Source: Tomocerus qinae (Eukaryota; Arthropoda; Collembola; Entomobryomorpha; Tomoceridae). Taken from it: 64,000 nt of DNA. The notes beneath the pieces were generated by a model. That model did no database searches, was not told where the DNA came from, and worked only from the letters and a program-made list of their open reading frames with translations. Positions 1 to 13,455 of this stretch are shown here, one piece after another. The translations under genes and the position numbers were made by a program. The stretch is from the NCBI GenBank assembly GCA_020055645.1, contig CM034548.1, forward strand, positions 36,816,201 to 36,880,200. Direction: 5' to 3'. The stretch's first letter is position 1, and each line of letters opens with the position of its first letter.

Positions 1-360
1 TACTACTACAACTCTCACTTGATACACGAATGAATAACTCCGTATTTCTATTTAGTTTACTTAAACCATCTCTATACTATTTTTACTTTATGGCATTTCA
101 CTTCTAGACCTGTTTATTCCTACTAACAGCCAATCCAGCGCTATTTTCTCTCTACTACTGCAAGTGATCACAATTCATTATAAATACAGCATATTGGATA
201 TAGGCTATGAATATAATTGCACTTTTCTGGTGCATTAATATAGATATATACGTTCATATATATTACATGCCTTCAAACTCCGACCATTTCTCGGCTTTTT
301 AACAAACGTAATCATCTATATTTTTCAGTTATAATTGAGAAACGGAAAGTATATTGTGTA
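1..360. other. Gene-free flank left of the Helitron
   Basis: AT-rich sequence with no reading frame of note and no repeat that I recognise. Its last base, A at 360, is the host base next to the Helitron terminus. Confidence 0.6.
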
Positions 361-2841
361 CTAGAAATAGGCCCGTTCTCCGAACGGGAAAAATGGGTAA
401 CCCCTTAATGGGCACGGTAGATCATGGGTATGCATTATGCATTAAAAAAGTATGAAAATTAACAGATTAAAATGTTTAAAACATTGCTTGCTGCATTGCT
501 ACAACATCCTACGCACGGGGAACCAAATACAATACTTATCGAATCAACATAATAATAGTAAACCAAATTCAGCATCATTTAACTAAACAGCGAAATTAAA
601 GTTTGAAGTCCTTTCATCAGCGCCTGATTTTTATTATATCATTAATATTATATGGACATATTATATAATTTTAAATCCCCCCGTCAATTTACATCACCCC
701 GCGTCATTTTACATTACCACATCATTGTAAATAGACGTCATTTTATATAACCCCATCATTGTAAATAGACGTCATTTTATATAACCCCATCATTGTAAAT
801 AGACGTCATTTTAAATAACTCTATCATTTTAAATATCCCCGTCATTTTAAACAGACGTCATTGTAAATGACCCCGCCATTTATTTTAAACAGACGTCATT
901 GTAAATGACCCCGCCATTTATTTTAAACAGACGTCATTGTAAATGACCCCGCCATTTATTTTAAACAGACGTCATTGTAAATGACCCCGCCATTTATTTT
1001 AAATAGACGTCATTGTAAATGATCCCGTGATTTTAAATAGACGTCATTTAAATGACCCCGTCATTTTAAATAGATTTCATTTGTAAATGACCCCGTCATT
1101 TTAAATAGATGTAAATGACCCCGTCATTTTAAAAAAAAGATGTCATTTGTACATGACCCCGTCATTTTAAATAGATGTCATTTGTAAATGACCCTGTTGT
1201 TTTGTTTTTAAAAAATCTCGTCATTTGTAAATGCCCCCGTCATTTTAAATAGATGTCATTGTAAATGACCCCGTCATTTTAAATAGATGTCATTTGTAAA
1301 TGACCCCGTCATTTTAAATAGATTTCATTTGTAAATGACCCCGTCATTTTAAATAGATGTCATTTGTAAATGACCCCGTCATTTTAAATAGATGTCATTG
1401 TAAATGACCCCGTCATTTTAAATAGATGTCATTGTAAATGACCCCGTCATTTTAAATAGATGTCATTGTAAATGACCCCGTCATTTAAAATAGATGTCAT
1501 TTGTAAATGACCCCGTCATTTTAAATAGATTTCATTTGTAAATGACCCCGTCATTTTAAATAGATGTCATTTGTAAATGACCCCGTCATTTTAAAAAAAG
1601 ATGTCATTTGTACATGACCCCGTCATTTTAAATAGATGTCATTTGTAAATGACCCTGTTGTTTTGTTTTTAAAAAATCTCGTCGTTTTAAATAACCTCGT
1701 CATTTTAAATTACGCCGTCATTATAATTTAAATAACCCCGTCATTTTAATTTAAATAACCCTGTCACTTTCAAATTTTTCATGTTTTCTCTGATAATTTG
1801 TCGCCCACCCCCAAATTTTTTTCTGACTGTGGCCCCGGTAAATGACCCCGTCATTTTGTCATTTAAAATAGACGTCATTTTAAAAGACCCCGTCTTTTAA
1901 AATAGACGTCATTTTAAAAGACTCCACATTTTAAATAGACGTCATTTTAAATAACCCCACATTTTAAATAGTCGTCATTGTAAATGACCCCGTCATTTTA
2001 AATAGACGTCATTGTAAATGACCCCACATTTTAAATAGACGTGATTTTAAATAACCTCGTCGTTTTAAATAATTTAGTCTTTTAGAATCACCCATTTATT
2101 TTGAATAACCTCGTTGTTTTAAATCTATAAATGTCATTTTTTAAATCTCGTCATTTTAAATATCCTCGTCGTTTTAGTCATGCCTGTCATTTTAAATAAT
2201 CTCTTTATTTTAAATATTCACGTCATTTTTACCTCATCATTTTATGTAGCTCTGTTATTTTAATTAGCTATAACTCGTCCTCGTTATTTCTATTTTCTAC
2301 CTACCCCGTTACATTTATTAACCAATTCTATGTGAAGTCAAGTCAACCTATTCAATCCACAACCAAATGATACTGACTGAATAAACGTTGCCTTGCTATT
2401 AATAGTTTGGCTCCGCTGCGGTCGCCCCGTTCGAAGTGAAAGGGACACTAATCTCTTTACATGGCGGAGGCCTGCCTGCTTAAAGAGTAGGACTTTGTCA
2501 AATTTTTGAAATTCACTGGTAAAATATTTTCTACACAAAAATAAAAAACTGGAGTGGCTACGGTCTTCATTATTAAGTCGAGTAAGTCAGGAAGAAGTTT
2601 GGTAAAGATCGGATGAAAACTGTAGGAGGAGTATCTGGGCAGACCGTGACAGATCGGAGCGTTTTCTCCCACTCTTTCAATGTTAAAATTCGAAATTCAA
2701 AAATTCGTAAAACGATTTCTATGAAAGATATCGTTTTGAAACTCGAAGTTTGGGGTTCTGACTATGATGTGCCCATACAGTAAAAATTTGAAATTCGTAT
2801 CTTGATGCTAAAGGACATTTGTGTAGCTATTATTATATAGA
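361..2841 (-). mobile_element. Non-autonomous Helitron, 2.48 kb
   Basis: Read on the minus strand, the element starts with TCTATATAATAATAG at 2841 and ends with CTAG at 364-361. The flanking host bases are A (complement of 2842) and T (complement of 360), which is the A^T target expected for Helitrons. A 7 bp stem with a 3-base loop (CCCGTTC at 372-378, GAACGGG at 382-388) sits 7 bases from the CTAG end, as in known Helitron 3' ends. There is no Rep/helicase reading frame, so the copy must depend on enzymes from elsewhere. Most of the interior is a minisatellite; the 5' 700 bp is unique sequence. Termini, target and hairpin agree, so the family call is firm. Autonomous relatives were not searched. 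Confidence 0.85.
690..2120. repeat. Minisatellite inside the Helitron (about 30-40 bp units)
   Basis: Units alternate between 'gaccccgtcatttt' and 'aaatagacgtcatttgtaaat' type halves, giving a unit of roughly 35 bp with indels. Three variants occupy successive blocks: gacgtcatt (about 690-1060), gatgtcatttg (about 1080-1680), and a degenerate gacgtcatttt block (about 1860-2120). A marker segment, cctgttgttttgttttt, occurs near 1193 and again near 1643, so a block of about 450 bp was itself duplicated. Confidence 0.9.
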
Positions 2842-5800
2842 TTGGTAGCTCTTTTTAAGTATGTTGATATTCTAATGAAATGTGTTTCTTACTACTAATG
2901 CAGTGTAATGTAAATTGTGATGATGTGTTCAATTTTCTCACTGCCGAAGACCTACACATTTTACGCCGTACTATCAACATCTGCTTTCACATAATTCCTT
3001 TCAATTTTTATGACCCTGTTGACTGGGACACAATTTTTCTAAAACTGAAATTCATGCCTTTTTAAACTATCAGTTTGTTGGCACGTTTTGCATAACTGCC
3101 TGGCGATTACAAAAAGGAAAAACGCGCCGTTCCTTTTTGACAGTTTCATTTTACTGATATTTAACAAATAATATTATTTTAAAGATTATTACAGTAGTAA
3201 TAATCAGCTAATTGTTTCACAAACCGGATATAATACATACACGTACAACGTCATGAGCCTGTTTGTTGCTTTAATGGGGCAAAGTGATATTCAGCAGTAA
3301 ATCATACGCCGATGATACGCTATGTCCAGAATTGTGTGCATGATGTAGCATTAAACAGATTTGTCCAGGGAACACCTTCAGCAGTACCTTTCTAACCTTA
3401 TCACCAGGGCCAGGGTCGCAGTTCTCAATTATGGACAAGGTACTTTGAAATATCTCTTTATGCTACAATATGGTTCCAAATTATAAAACCCGAAGTTTGA
3501 TAGTCTTTTCTGACTTTTGAAAATAATTACGTTTCTTATGCTTGCCGCAATAGTGACAAATTATTCAGAAAAACGAGAATTACTATAGATATGCTATTTT
3601 AGATCCCTTGTAGGCCTAAAATGCTCTACCCTCAGCCTATCTAGGATTCCACGGTAGGCTAGGCCATTTACTCTTCTAGAATAACCCTATTGCTTTTTAG
3701 CACATTATGCAAGTATGTAGTATGTAGTGATGTGACACATGTATATGCATAAACTAAGTATTGCTCCATATATGAAAGCGTCTATTGTCTGTATGAATAG
3801 ACTTGACGACCTGACGTGCGTGGCTTCCTATTGTTCCTTGTCTTCAGAATCTTGGTATGCTCGAAATGCGTAAGTATTACGACATTTTCTGCCTCTGCTC
3901 GCTTCTCTCTATATGCTCTGCTACTTTGTGTGTGTCACAAGAGATTTTCTGATTTCGACTTGAAACGCACTAGTGCTTGTTGTCTATCTCTGTCTAGAAC
4001 TGTCTTTATTCCACGTGTCTCCCGTCTATTCCACAAGATAACCTGAAAATAATTTCAAATTCTCCACTGCTCAATTAAACATTCGGGTAAAATGGTCATT
4101 TGCGAATCTCAAAAGGTAACAACGCAGCTTTATGCATATACTCTTCACTTTCCCTCTTTTGTCAGTCTGCCCAATACGTTCATTCATTAATGAATAATTA
4201 GGGAGTCGGGGAGTGCACGTGGAAGTCGTAAATGGTGCGGGTGGATCATATTTCTCTTTTATGAACCAGAATGTCTAATCATAACATCCTGCCTATCTTT
4301 ACTCTTTCTATTCGGCTTCCTTTAACCATGCTAATGATATTATAAGAAGTTATAATATTACCGTTTACCTTAAACTTTATATAGTAGTGCGTATATAGTA
4401 ATCCTAAGATGACCATCATACTCAGTCGCTGATAGAAAGACATTCTTCAGAAAAAGTATTTAGTGAATTCAATAAATGCTAATTATGAATGTATTTATTT
4501 CATTCACAAAAGGTTCATTTCGCAAAAAAATGAGTAATGAGGATGCTTGTGAGGAATTAGAAAATGTATTTACCAATTTTACCAAAAACTGTTATATTAT
4601 TATATTGTCTCGACTTCTAGTGTAAATTATATTAATTATATTTCACGAACAAGGATTTGTAAATTATGCAAGTTTATAAAGAAAACAATGCATTGAAAAC
4701 GTATTACTTGCGTATCACGTATCAATTTGCTTAAATATGAATAAAGTAGTATTTTGAAACGAATTATACTTCAAAGTTAAGTCAATTTTCTGAACTGTAT
4801 ACAGAAACTTAAAACGAAATAGAAATACATTTGCAGTTTTAGAGCATTTGGTCACCGTAGGAAAATTATTTCATACCTGAGTCGCACATAGTATACATTA
4901 GTAGGTCAAAATTAAATGCCAAATACCCTAACATAACAACAAACTGGTATGTACTAGATCTTCCGACACAAACTATGCCTATTCATAAAATATGCACGAT
5001 CCTAAGAGTGTTTATTTTTGTATCTGAGTTGGTTGGCAGATATGATTTGCTTCATTGTGGCCTCATCTCTTTTCCTTCTACGGACACTAAAGGACCCGAG
5101 GTTTTAGACGAGTGAGTTATTATTTAGTTGGTCAGGTCAACGGTGTGTTGTAAGCCAAATCCGAAAGAAAAACTTTGACCTTAAGCACAACAAAATGGTA
5201 CATGCGTGATAAACCAACACTTAAAAATTGTAGTATTCCTAAAACTTGGGTTTCCATATGCATATTTTTTATTCCAAGGTGAAAATATTTGAAGTTCGAC
5301 AACTTATCAAACAAAAAACGACTGAAAACTTAAATGTTAGCAATATCTAGCTTTGAAAAGGATTTTAGCTACATTTACTTTCAGCACAGATGAAACTATT
5401 TGTTTTGAAGATGTCGAAAGCAGTTATAAAGTGCTAGAAAGAGTTTTGAGCCGCTGCAGGCAAATACAATAGTTGATAATTATCTTGGGTGTTGAATATA
5501 TGTATAAATGCAAGTGGCGGAGTTGTAGTTTTGTGATTTAATGACTCAGCAGTTTTTCAGGAAAATTTTCAATATTGCAAGAGTATAAGCATTACATTGC
5601 AACTTTATGAAAACGTAAGTATCGCAGTATCAAAATTAATAGTAAAAAATAATTACCGCATTTCATATCATAACTAAGAAACAACTTCCTTAGATTCTCC
5701 ATTCGACTTACAAAACGTATATCAGTCCATGAAAGACAACAGTGTTTGTATTTTTGGAAATTTTTCTGTATAAGCTGGGTTAGTAGTTTAAGATGAATTT

Positions 5801-7440
5801 ATTGTGTCGCTGGTAAGAGGAATTGTGCTGCGATACGCGATATCCTTTACTTGGAGATGATAAAAGATTTTCACTTGTTCTTTCTCGTCATCTATTTGTA
5901 ATCGTTTTCGCATGTAACTGTAGAGTGAGTGAGTATGTGGAAGAAAGTGTCCCTATCCATTTAATACATTCTTCTGGCAGATACGTTTAGCTCGGAAGGT
6001 ACAGAGAGTCAAGGTAAAAGTATGCGGAAGTTTCAAGCCGTACTGACACTATTCGTTCACCTCTGGTCTCCTATCCTGACTTGGGAAACAAAGAGATGAG
6101 GCAGGACGAATTGTATCTGCAGTTGTTCTCTCTTTAGTGCAGATACGTTGGCAGTGAGACACAAATGTAGGTCTCGCATTAAAAATTGATGGGCTGCCCG
6201 ATGGACCCCAAGAGCTCAAACTAAGCTAACTACAGATACCAGGTTGCTTAAACTAAAAACCAACTCAAGTCAACTAAAGTTATCTCTCCACACATTAAAC
6301 TTAATCGTCAAGGTAAGCAAGCTACTCACCAACCACAAACCGACGACACACTCAAAAAAACTTCTTTTCTTTTACAACATTCCACCAACTTTTGTTTCCC
6401 TTGCATAGCAAAATGCTAATGCTTTATGAATTTTACAATAATATCCCTACTTACTCCCACTCACAGTCCCCATTGACGCTCTCACAACCAACTAAGTGCA
6501 TTCTGCAATTTCGTATGTGGAATATCTATTTTCTTTCAGGGACTTTTAAATATTCAATATTCCCTTTACGAATCACATCTACGACATGTGTCATTCAGGC
6601 TGAATTCTCGTAAAAAAATCATGAAATTTATTATTTCTGAGCAGTTTAATAATATCTTAAGCTTACTTGTTCCTTGTGCGTATTATGAAAATATTAAATT
6701 ATAACTATAACTATTAAATTGGCACTCATTTCTTTGTGTACTTGACTTGGACCGTAGAGAGTTAACCGTATATTATATGATTTATTAATTATTGCATAAA
6801 ACACTGATACAAATCGCACTGGTATAAATGTACAAATACACTGGTGCAAATGTTTTGACAATAACCTGGGAACTATTATTGTTAATTAATTCATTTATTC
6901 CTTAAATTTAATTCAATTTACCCAAGTAAACAGCGGAATTTTAGGCCCATCCAGTCAAGTTACACTGTTCTACAGCATAACTCAATAAACTCTAGAGGTA
7001 TTAAAAATACTTTAATTTTCCAGTAATTTATCCTGTTAATTCAATTAAATGTTAATATTAGGTATATCAAAATACAAAAATATTTGCATACAATAATTCA
7101 GAATTATTTAGACCTCGTAATTTTAAATGGTATGAAATTATATTTTTTATACGGACTTAAACTGTAAAATGTAGTTTTAATAGTGAATGATTTTGCTAAT
7201 TCTTTCTAAATTCATCATTATGAATATTAATTGTCAAAATGAGTTCCTAATGAAATGTAGGGTACGTAGATTACGTGTCATTTTCCTCTGATCAAGTTTT
7301 TGACTAAAATTACAAACAATGTTTATAGATAACTAAATCTACTCATGCACTATGTTGCCGTAAGCTGCCTCAAACGGTCGTTAGCAAAAGAGGGGGTGGG
7401 GCTTAACTTTGAATGTTCCTATACTACCAATGCTAAATAT
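2842..7440. other. AT-rich intergenic stretch without recognised genes
   Basis: Only short open frames (under 80 codons) occur, with no splice-linked partners and no domain that I recognise. No tandem array or paired inverted repeat stands out. Confidence 0.5.
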
Positions 7441-7488
7441 GCTATTTTAAAATCGCTATATCTAACGCTACGGGCGCAGCCGGGCCTT
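7360..7488 (+). mobile_element. Possible degenerate Helitron-like 3' end
   Basis: A GC-rich block, cgctacgggcgcagccggg (7466-7484), stands out in AT-rich sequence and is followed within 12 bases by CTAA then T, which fits the CTRR|T rule. The palindrome is imperfect and no matching TC 5' end was identified, so this may be a truncated remnant or chance. Confidence 0.3.
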
Positions 7489-7499
7489 ATTACTAATTA

Positions 7500-10400
7500 C
7501 ATTTATTAATTCGAATGTGACGATTCGAATGATGTATATGTCAATGCTCTCTGTCGTTAGTGTCTGTATTAAAAATGAATTCTAAAAATATGAGTAGGAG
7601 TTTCAATGTAAAATGGAAGAGAACTAACTCAGCTTTTAGCTTCCACTTCGATACATGTATTGAAAACACAGTGTCATGGGGTGTTGTCCGAGCTCATTAA
7701 AGATACATTCAAAGTACTCGTTTGTCCTAGCTTAGTCACTTAAGTTTCTTGAAGAGGGTAAAACGGGTTTTAATGTAAATAAAGTCTATATTCTATTGTT
7801 CAGAGACTGCTATCACATTCAGCTGTAATAGGGGGTTAAAATGGTTAAGTTCTCCAATTTCGTTGATGAGCGTCTAATATAAGAAACAATTCATATTCCA
7901 GTAGTATGGGTAGTATAAGGCAGAGTAACTCTAGTCGTCGTGTCCTGTGTCCTACACATTATCTGTAGGAAGCATAATAAAACGGTTCCCTAGATACGAC
8001 ACACTACTATAGTCGCCTAAAGGATAAGTAGTAACTTGTTGGCAGAGGTTTAAATATTAGTAGAACAGAGTCTGTATAAAAATACATGTACAATGCTTCA
8101 CAAACCACAACTGATCTAAATTGAGAGTAAATTAACTCGTAAAATGTAGCCAAGTCAAGAACACAAAGAATTGGGACAGTTTACTAAAACACTTGACATC
8201 TAATTCGTCGTCCTTCAAATGAATTTAACCAACTTAAAAATTGTTCACTTGGGAGTGATGTCCTTGCGGTTATCAAGTATCTCTTAAACGCTAATTAGAG
8301 CTAGTAACCTTAACAGATACTAATTATTCGATTGAGACTTTACCATTATTCTAGATTGTTGCCAAGCTATCCCAATAGTTAACGCATGATTGATTTAAAT
8401 GGTTGAATGAATAGATATGTACTACGTTACGTATTAGACTTACTAAGAATGCAGTGATATTTATTTTATGTAGGATATGCGACTTGGGTAGACCAATTGA
8501 ATCAAAAATGGTAGAATGAAAAAGCAATGCAAGCATGAAACCCGAATTAGCCGAGTTCACAATAGGATTAAATTTATCCGAAATCCCTCTTTGCGAGCAA
8601 TGTTCAATATCTGAAATCCATAGCCTCCTTGTTGGCTTTCTTTGTCAGCTATAGCCAAATTGGCCTAAAATGGCCTAAATAGAAATGGGGCCAATAGAGA
8701 TAAAAAATCACCATTGATTTTGGTATTTATTTTTTTAAACCATGCGTTTCTGGTTGTAATGGTCACTAGCCGTTTCAATAATTTCAAAGTCAAATCGCAT
8801 TCAGCTAAAATGGAACGCTAATCCAGAAGTCTAAGTTGGCTTTTGCATTCTACCCTACCTAAGTAATTCAGCCTTAACAAGACTTCAATTTAGAACAGTT
8901 ATTTTCTCTAGAGCCGGTGTTTGTTTCATGGATCAATCTATTTTGCTGCCATCGCCATATATAAATTCAGAGATATCTCAGACAGCTTCTGTGCAGTCAA
9001 TAATATTATCCCATTATTTAAACAGATAATAAATTCGGCATACCTATATACTGTGCGAAAGAAAAATTGATACAGCAAATATTAGCAAGAATGGATTTAC
9101 AATTGGAAGGTAGTAAACAAACAGGAGTTGTGCTGCTTCTCGGCCTACCAATATGTCATCTTTGAAACATAAACAATTTTGCAAGGAGCAGAAGTAGTAA
9201 ATAACGCTAACTAATCGTGGGCACAGGTTTTATTGAGCAGCTTATCGTCTAGGCCCGTCGCAGCCTGAGTAGGCATAACCCCGTATCAACCTCCGTTGGA
9301 AGTTGTAATCTTCGTTTTACATTCATGCAGCAGCATTGCTGTTACAGGGCATTCCTTTTCCGTGTATAATTTGTCTTCACTTTCTTTCCTTAAACAAATC
9401 CTATTCCTTCTCTCCTGATTTGCATTGTAATGACTACATGATTGCAAATTCCACATGGATGGCGAGTATGAGCGTATTATTAGTAAGACCTCACTCCCTC
9501 CTCACCGATCAACTCTGGATGGCTAATCAAGACAGAGGGTCTAACCCTAACTCGCGTTAGTTCCTCGTAAACACATTTTGCATGCATACCAGATGGTACA
9601 CCTATACTCAATGGACACAAAACCCGTGTTTTCAAGTACTATTAACAGAATAATGGCAATTAATTTCTAGTATTTTATGGGTTGACTAACTTTATCCTGA
9701 ATGTTCAAACTTGATCTAGAATCCAAAGTTACACAACTTGGTCTAATACAAATATTACTCAAGTATGGATTACATCCTAACAAGTCAATGCTATACTTTG
9801 TTGGCGTCCAAATCCCTAAATTTTCAGAGATTGACTCATCCAAGTTTCACAAGTTGGAAAACTAGTGCACTGAACCTTTCCTTAATCTTGTAGCTATATT
9901 GAAACAAACTTACTAATTAATAAAGTACGCATATAAATTAAACATTTAATATTGGTATACCTATTGATTTTCCAAATTCCTATACCTATAATAGCAATTT
10001 TCTCAAGCATAAGCTCGTCATCTGTAATTTAATTTGCTGACGTAAAAATAATATAGTAGAGTGTAAGATTTTTTATAGAAAACGTACATTTACTCACATA
10101 GTACATTTACGATGAGCTCATTTGTCACGAATTTATGCAAAGATGTAGTCTGGCTTTCTCAAAGCCAAAAAACAGTGGACACGACATGATGTAAAGTCTA
10201 GTCAACAGACAAGACAACCTGAAAAACCTCTCTGCAATTCCAACATATGCTATAATGGAAACACTAACATTCAATGAACCACAAACTGCTTCTTTCGTTA
10301 TGCAAGTTGATTTTATAGGTGACTACAAGAATTAAAAATCAATCTGTCAAATCAAAACTACAATTGACAAAGATTTGGACGTTATGCGTCTACTATTCAA

Positions 10401-12090
10401 ATGCCACCATGAAAATCAATATCCAGTTGATATAGCCATTTTATATTTCCTTATACCTATAGTATAAGTATAACTGATCTGACATGAGTAAATTATGCAT
10501 GGTATATTTTACTACAATTCTTTGTTTTTGTTGAAGACATGGAGTAGCTATCAGACTGGTATATATCATTTATATACTAGTTAATGCATTCTTTCAATAT
10601 TCTGATCTCAAAATAGTAATATTCCTTATGGAAAATGAATAAGTACTAGGACAAATGCATTTAATAATGACAAAGCAGTGAATATACAAGTGAACTTGGT
10701 AATACGACATGACAGAATCTGGTCTGCATTGCATATTTATTAGCATTAGCATAGTTAATGATAAAAAGGAAATCCCACTCACCAATAAAGTCATCAGTTT
10801 GGACGAGACAGAAAGTGGCATCAAAATAAAGTGAGTGTATGTTTCCGTAGGTTGGATTCTCTTAAGATCAATTAATATGCAGTCTGCGTTGTGTAGAATT
10901 ACAGCAATCAAAATCAGATCACTTCAACTTAGTGTAATGTGCAACTCGGCAGCTTGAAGTTCGTTTAATGTCATGCACATGGATCAAGTAGAGTGGAAGT
11001 GCTAAAAGATGTAGAAGTGTTTTGCATATAAACTGTCATATCGTGTTGCTTCTTGTGACAGAATCACCCAGTAAAGAGTAAATTAAGATTTCAATTATCT
11101 TGTCTCTGCTATTATGTCAGTTGAATGTTTGCTTTGTCTCTTCACTAATCTGTATCTTGGATAATAAGTTCAAAATATTTATACTAATTCCTCTACACTT
11201 TGTAATTACACTTTCAAAAGCAATTTTTAAGTATTGTATATACTGTAATACAATTAGAGTTACGTAAAAGAGCACTTAGAGTTAGCAGGCAAAGATTTCA
11301 TTTACAGAAACGTACAGGTGTGCAAGGAATTCCAGTTTATCAGTTCAATTTCCTATTAGGAATATTAAGTAGGCATCATGTAGTGAACTTTTAGTCTGAA
11401 TCTTCGGTTTCCCTTCTACGTTTGATTAGTATGAGTACTATAATATTTATTTAGCTAGATAATTGTCTGTCACGCAATTCAAAGTAACAGAATGATTATA
11501 GACTATATACTTAAAGTTAGTTGGGGAGCCAGTTAGCAAATGGAATTTGTCACTGTCACTCACTTTCTCACTCACTTTACAACGTATTCAAATGGCTCTT
11601 GTCACAGAAAACATGTTCTTTCAGCTATATCATAGTACACCGTAGGTAGTAGTAACTAACTGTTTTTATTTCTATGTGTATTTAACGATTCTATAGTTTA
11701 GCGTGGTAATTACAGGAGAATGTATGCAAAGTTCAGTAGGTAGATTCAATGACGTTTCTGCACATTAAGAAATTGCATTAAATTACCTATGAAAGGAAGA
11801 CAAAATTCTCAACAAGTCACTCACAATGCCCCAGAAGTACAAATTTCAGATTGCTTCTATTCCAAACAAGTCATTGTCAATCGAGATTATTAATACTGTG
11901 AAAAGATGGAATATTTCATCAAGATACTTGTTTTTAAAAACCTCTTAATTGTATTTGTATTAGCGAAGAACACACGATTGAAGTTCGATTAAAAAATCCC
12001 CACAATCACAAAAAACGGTATTTATGTTTGGCTAAACTCGTTTGAAGGCTGTCTTGTTGTTTGAGGTTTTTTCTAACTGAAACAAATGTC
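7500..12090. other. AT-rich intergenic stretch without recognised genes
   Basis: No supported coding region. A 105-codon minus frame at 10594-10911 has no recognisable domain and is flanked by AT-rich noncoding-like sequence. No strong tandem repeats were seen. Confidence 0.5.
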
Positions 12091-12525
12091 CACAGTAGAG
12101 AGTTGCACGGGCACAGGCAGCCCGTACGGGCAGCTGCCCGGCCCGTGCCCGTACGGGCACGGGCGGGCACGGGCACGTTAAACGGATTTTTCACGGGCAT
12201 GTACGGGCACCGGGCTCGCTAAGTATGCTCACGGGCAGGTACGGGCGGGCACAGGCTAATCAAGGATACTCACGGACGGGCACGGGCGGGTATGAGTCAA
12301 CCAAGGATTCTCACGGGCAGGCACGGGCCCATCAAAGATGTTCACGGGCGGGCACGGGCTGCCCGCGGGCGCCCGTAAGTGCCCGTAACTTTATAATAAC
12401 AATAACAGTACACAACACAACATGTACAATGCAATAATGAATGTTTCGTGAAACATGCTTATATATTATTATAACACAGATATTAGTCTTCTATAATATA
12501 ATCGCACTAATACCTGACCTGACTA

Positions 12526-13056
12526 TCTATTTTTGGTAGGAGAGCCTAGGAAACCTGCATATATTACGTAACCTAAAACCCCCTCTCCCAAGTGTAGCGC
12601 AAGTGCTAGCTGTAACTCTTTTGGACATCGCCTCCTCCCATCAACTATAAACGTTCCTTGAAAGCACGAAAGCGCATGCCCCCTCCCTCTAAACCACCGA
12701 AATGAGTTGTTTCATATTATTATAACCGCCACCTATCGGTATTCTATGATTATAACATCAGAAAAATTATACAAATTCACATAAGATGATTAATGGTGAT
12801 TGATTAGAAATAATTAGCTAAAGAAGACAATCCGTTTTCCAAAATCCCGGAATCCTATTTTTCTGATTTTAAGGGGAACATTCTGGGGTGTTTATTAAAA
12901 ATGGAGTATTTTATTATTCCCTGCATTGGACACTACGAAATAGTTATTATTTTGGTTTAGGAATTTTTCCAATTGTCAAGGAATTGTTTTTATTACTGTG
13001 ATGAGGGACCTGCTTAATTTCTCTTGAGTGCCCCTTAACTGGGTTGGGATCACTAG
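12526..13056 (+). mobile_element. Non-autonomous Helitron, 531 bp, nested in the GC-rich element
   Basis: Starts TCTATTTTTGGTAGG at 12526 after host A (12525) and ends CTAG at 13053-13056 before host T (13057), as expected for a Helitron in an A^T target. It shares both end regions with the longer element at 30880-31834 in the opposite orientation. Shared landmarks are cctgcatatattacgtaa, aaaccaccgaaatgagt and the subterminal actcaagagaaatt / cagtaataaaaacaatt (read as complement). The 3' hairpin is weak (cccc...ggg), so the assignment leans on termini, flanks and the second copy. Confidence 0.75.
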
Positions 13057-13129
13057 TACTATATAAAAATCTACTGCGCACTACACACACAGTACGTATA
13101 GCGTATATTATAAAGTTTTTATAAAGATC

Positions 13130-13440
13130 TTTTGCGGGCACGGGCACATGTTACAGAATTTTCACGGGCACGGGCGGGCACGGGCGGGCACGGGCACATG
13201 CTACAGAATTTTCACGGGCACGGGCGGGCACGGGCACATGCTACAGAATTTTCACGGGCACGGGCGGGCACGGGTACGGAACACAGATTTTTTGCGGCCA
13301 CGGGCGGGAACGGGCCAATTTAGGATGACCACGGGCGGGCTCGGGCAGCCCTGGAAAAATCAGGATGCTCACGGGCGGGTTTGGGCGGGCACGGGCTCAT
13401 TTGTTACGGGCACGGGCGGGCACGGGCACTAAATTGCCTG
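13130..13440. repeat. GC-rich minisatellite, about 49 bp units (right block)
   Basis: Three to four units each contain 'acatgctacagaattttcac' followed by 'gggcacgggcgggcacgggc'. Later units diverge. The overlapping 63- and 94-codon frames here simply translate the repeat and are not genes. The left block (12105-12395) has related but more diverged units with 'atcaaggat' spacers. Confidence 0.85.
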
Positions 13441-13455
13441 CCCGTGCAACTCTCT

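Larger units (their letters stand above)
12097..13455. mobile_element. GC-rich terminal-inverted-repeat element (hAT-like MITE), interrupted
   Basis: The left end AGAGAGTTGCACGGGCA (12097-12113) is matched in inverted orientation at the right end, 13455 back to about 13439, with the right copy continuing into GGCA. Between the ends lie two blocks of 'cacgggcgggcacgggc' repeats (about 12105-12395 and 13135-13440) in a background that is otherwise about 70% AT. No transposase is present. I see no convincing 8 bp target duplication, so the hAT assignment rests only on TIR style. The two GC-rich blocks are separated because a Helitron (12526-13056) lies between them. Confidence 0.65.

Noticed and set aside
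13132-13432. Two plus-strand frames rich in Gly/Arg/His
   Set aside because: Translation of the GC-rich minisatellite inside a transposon.
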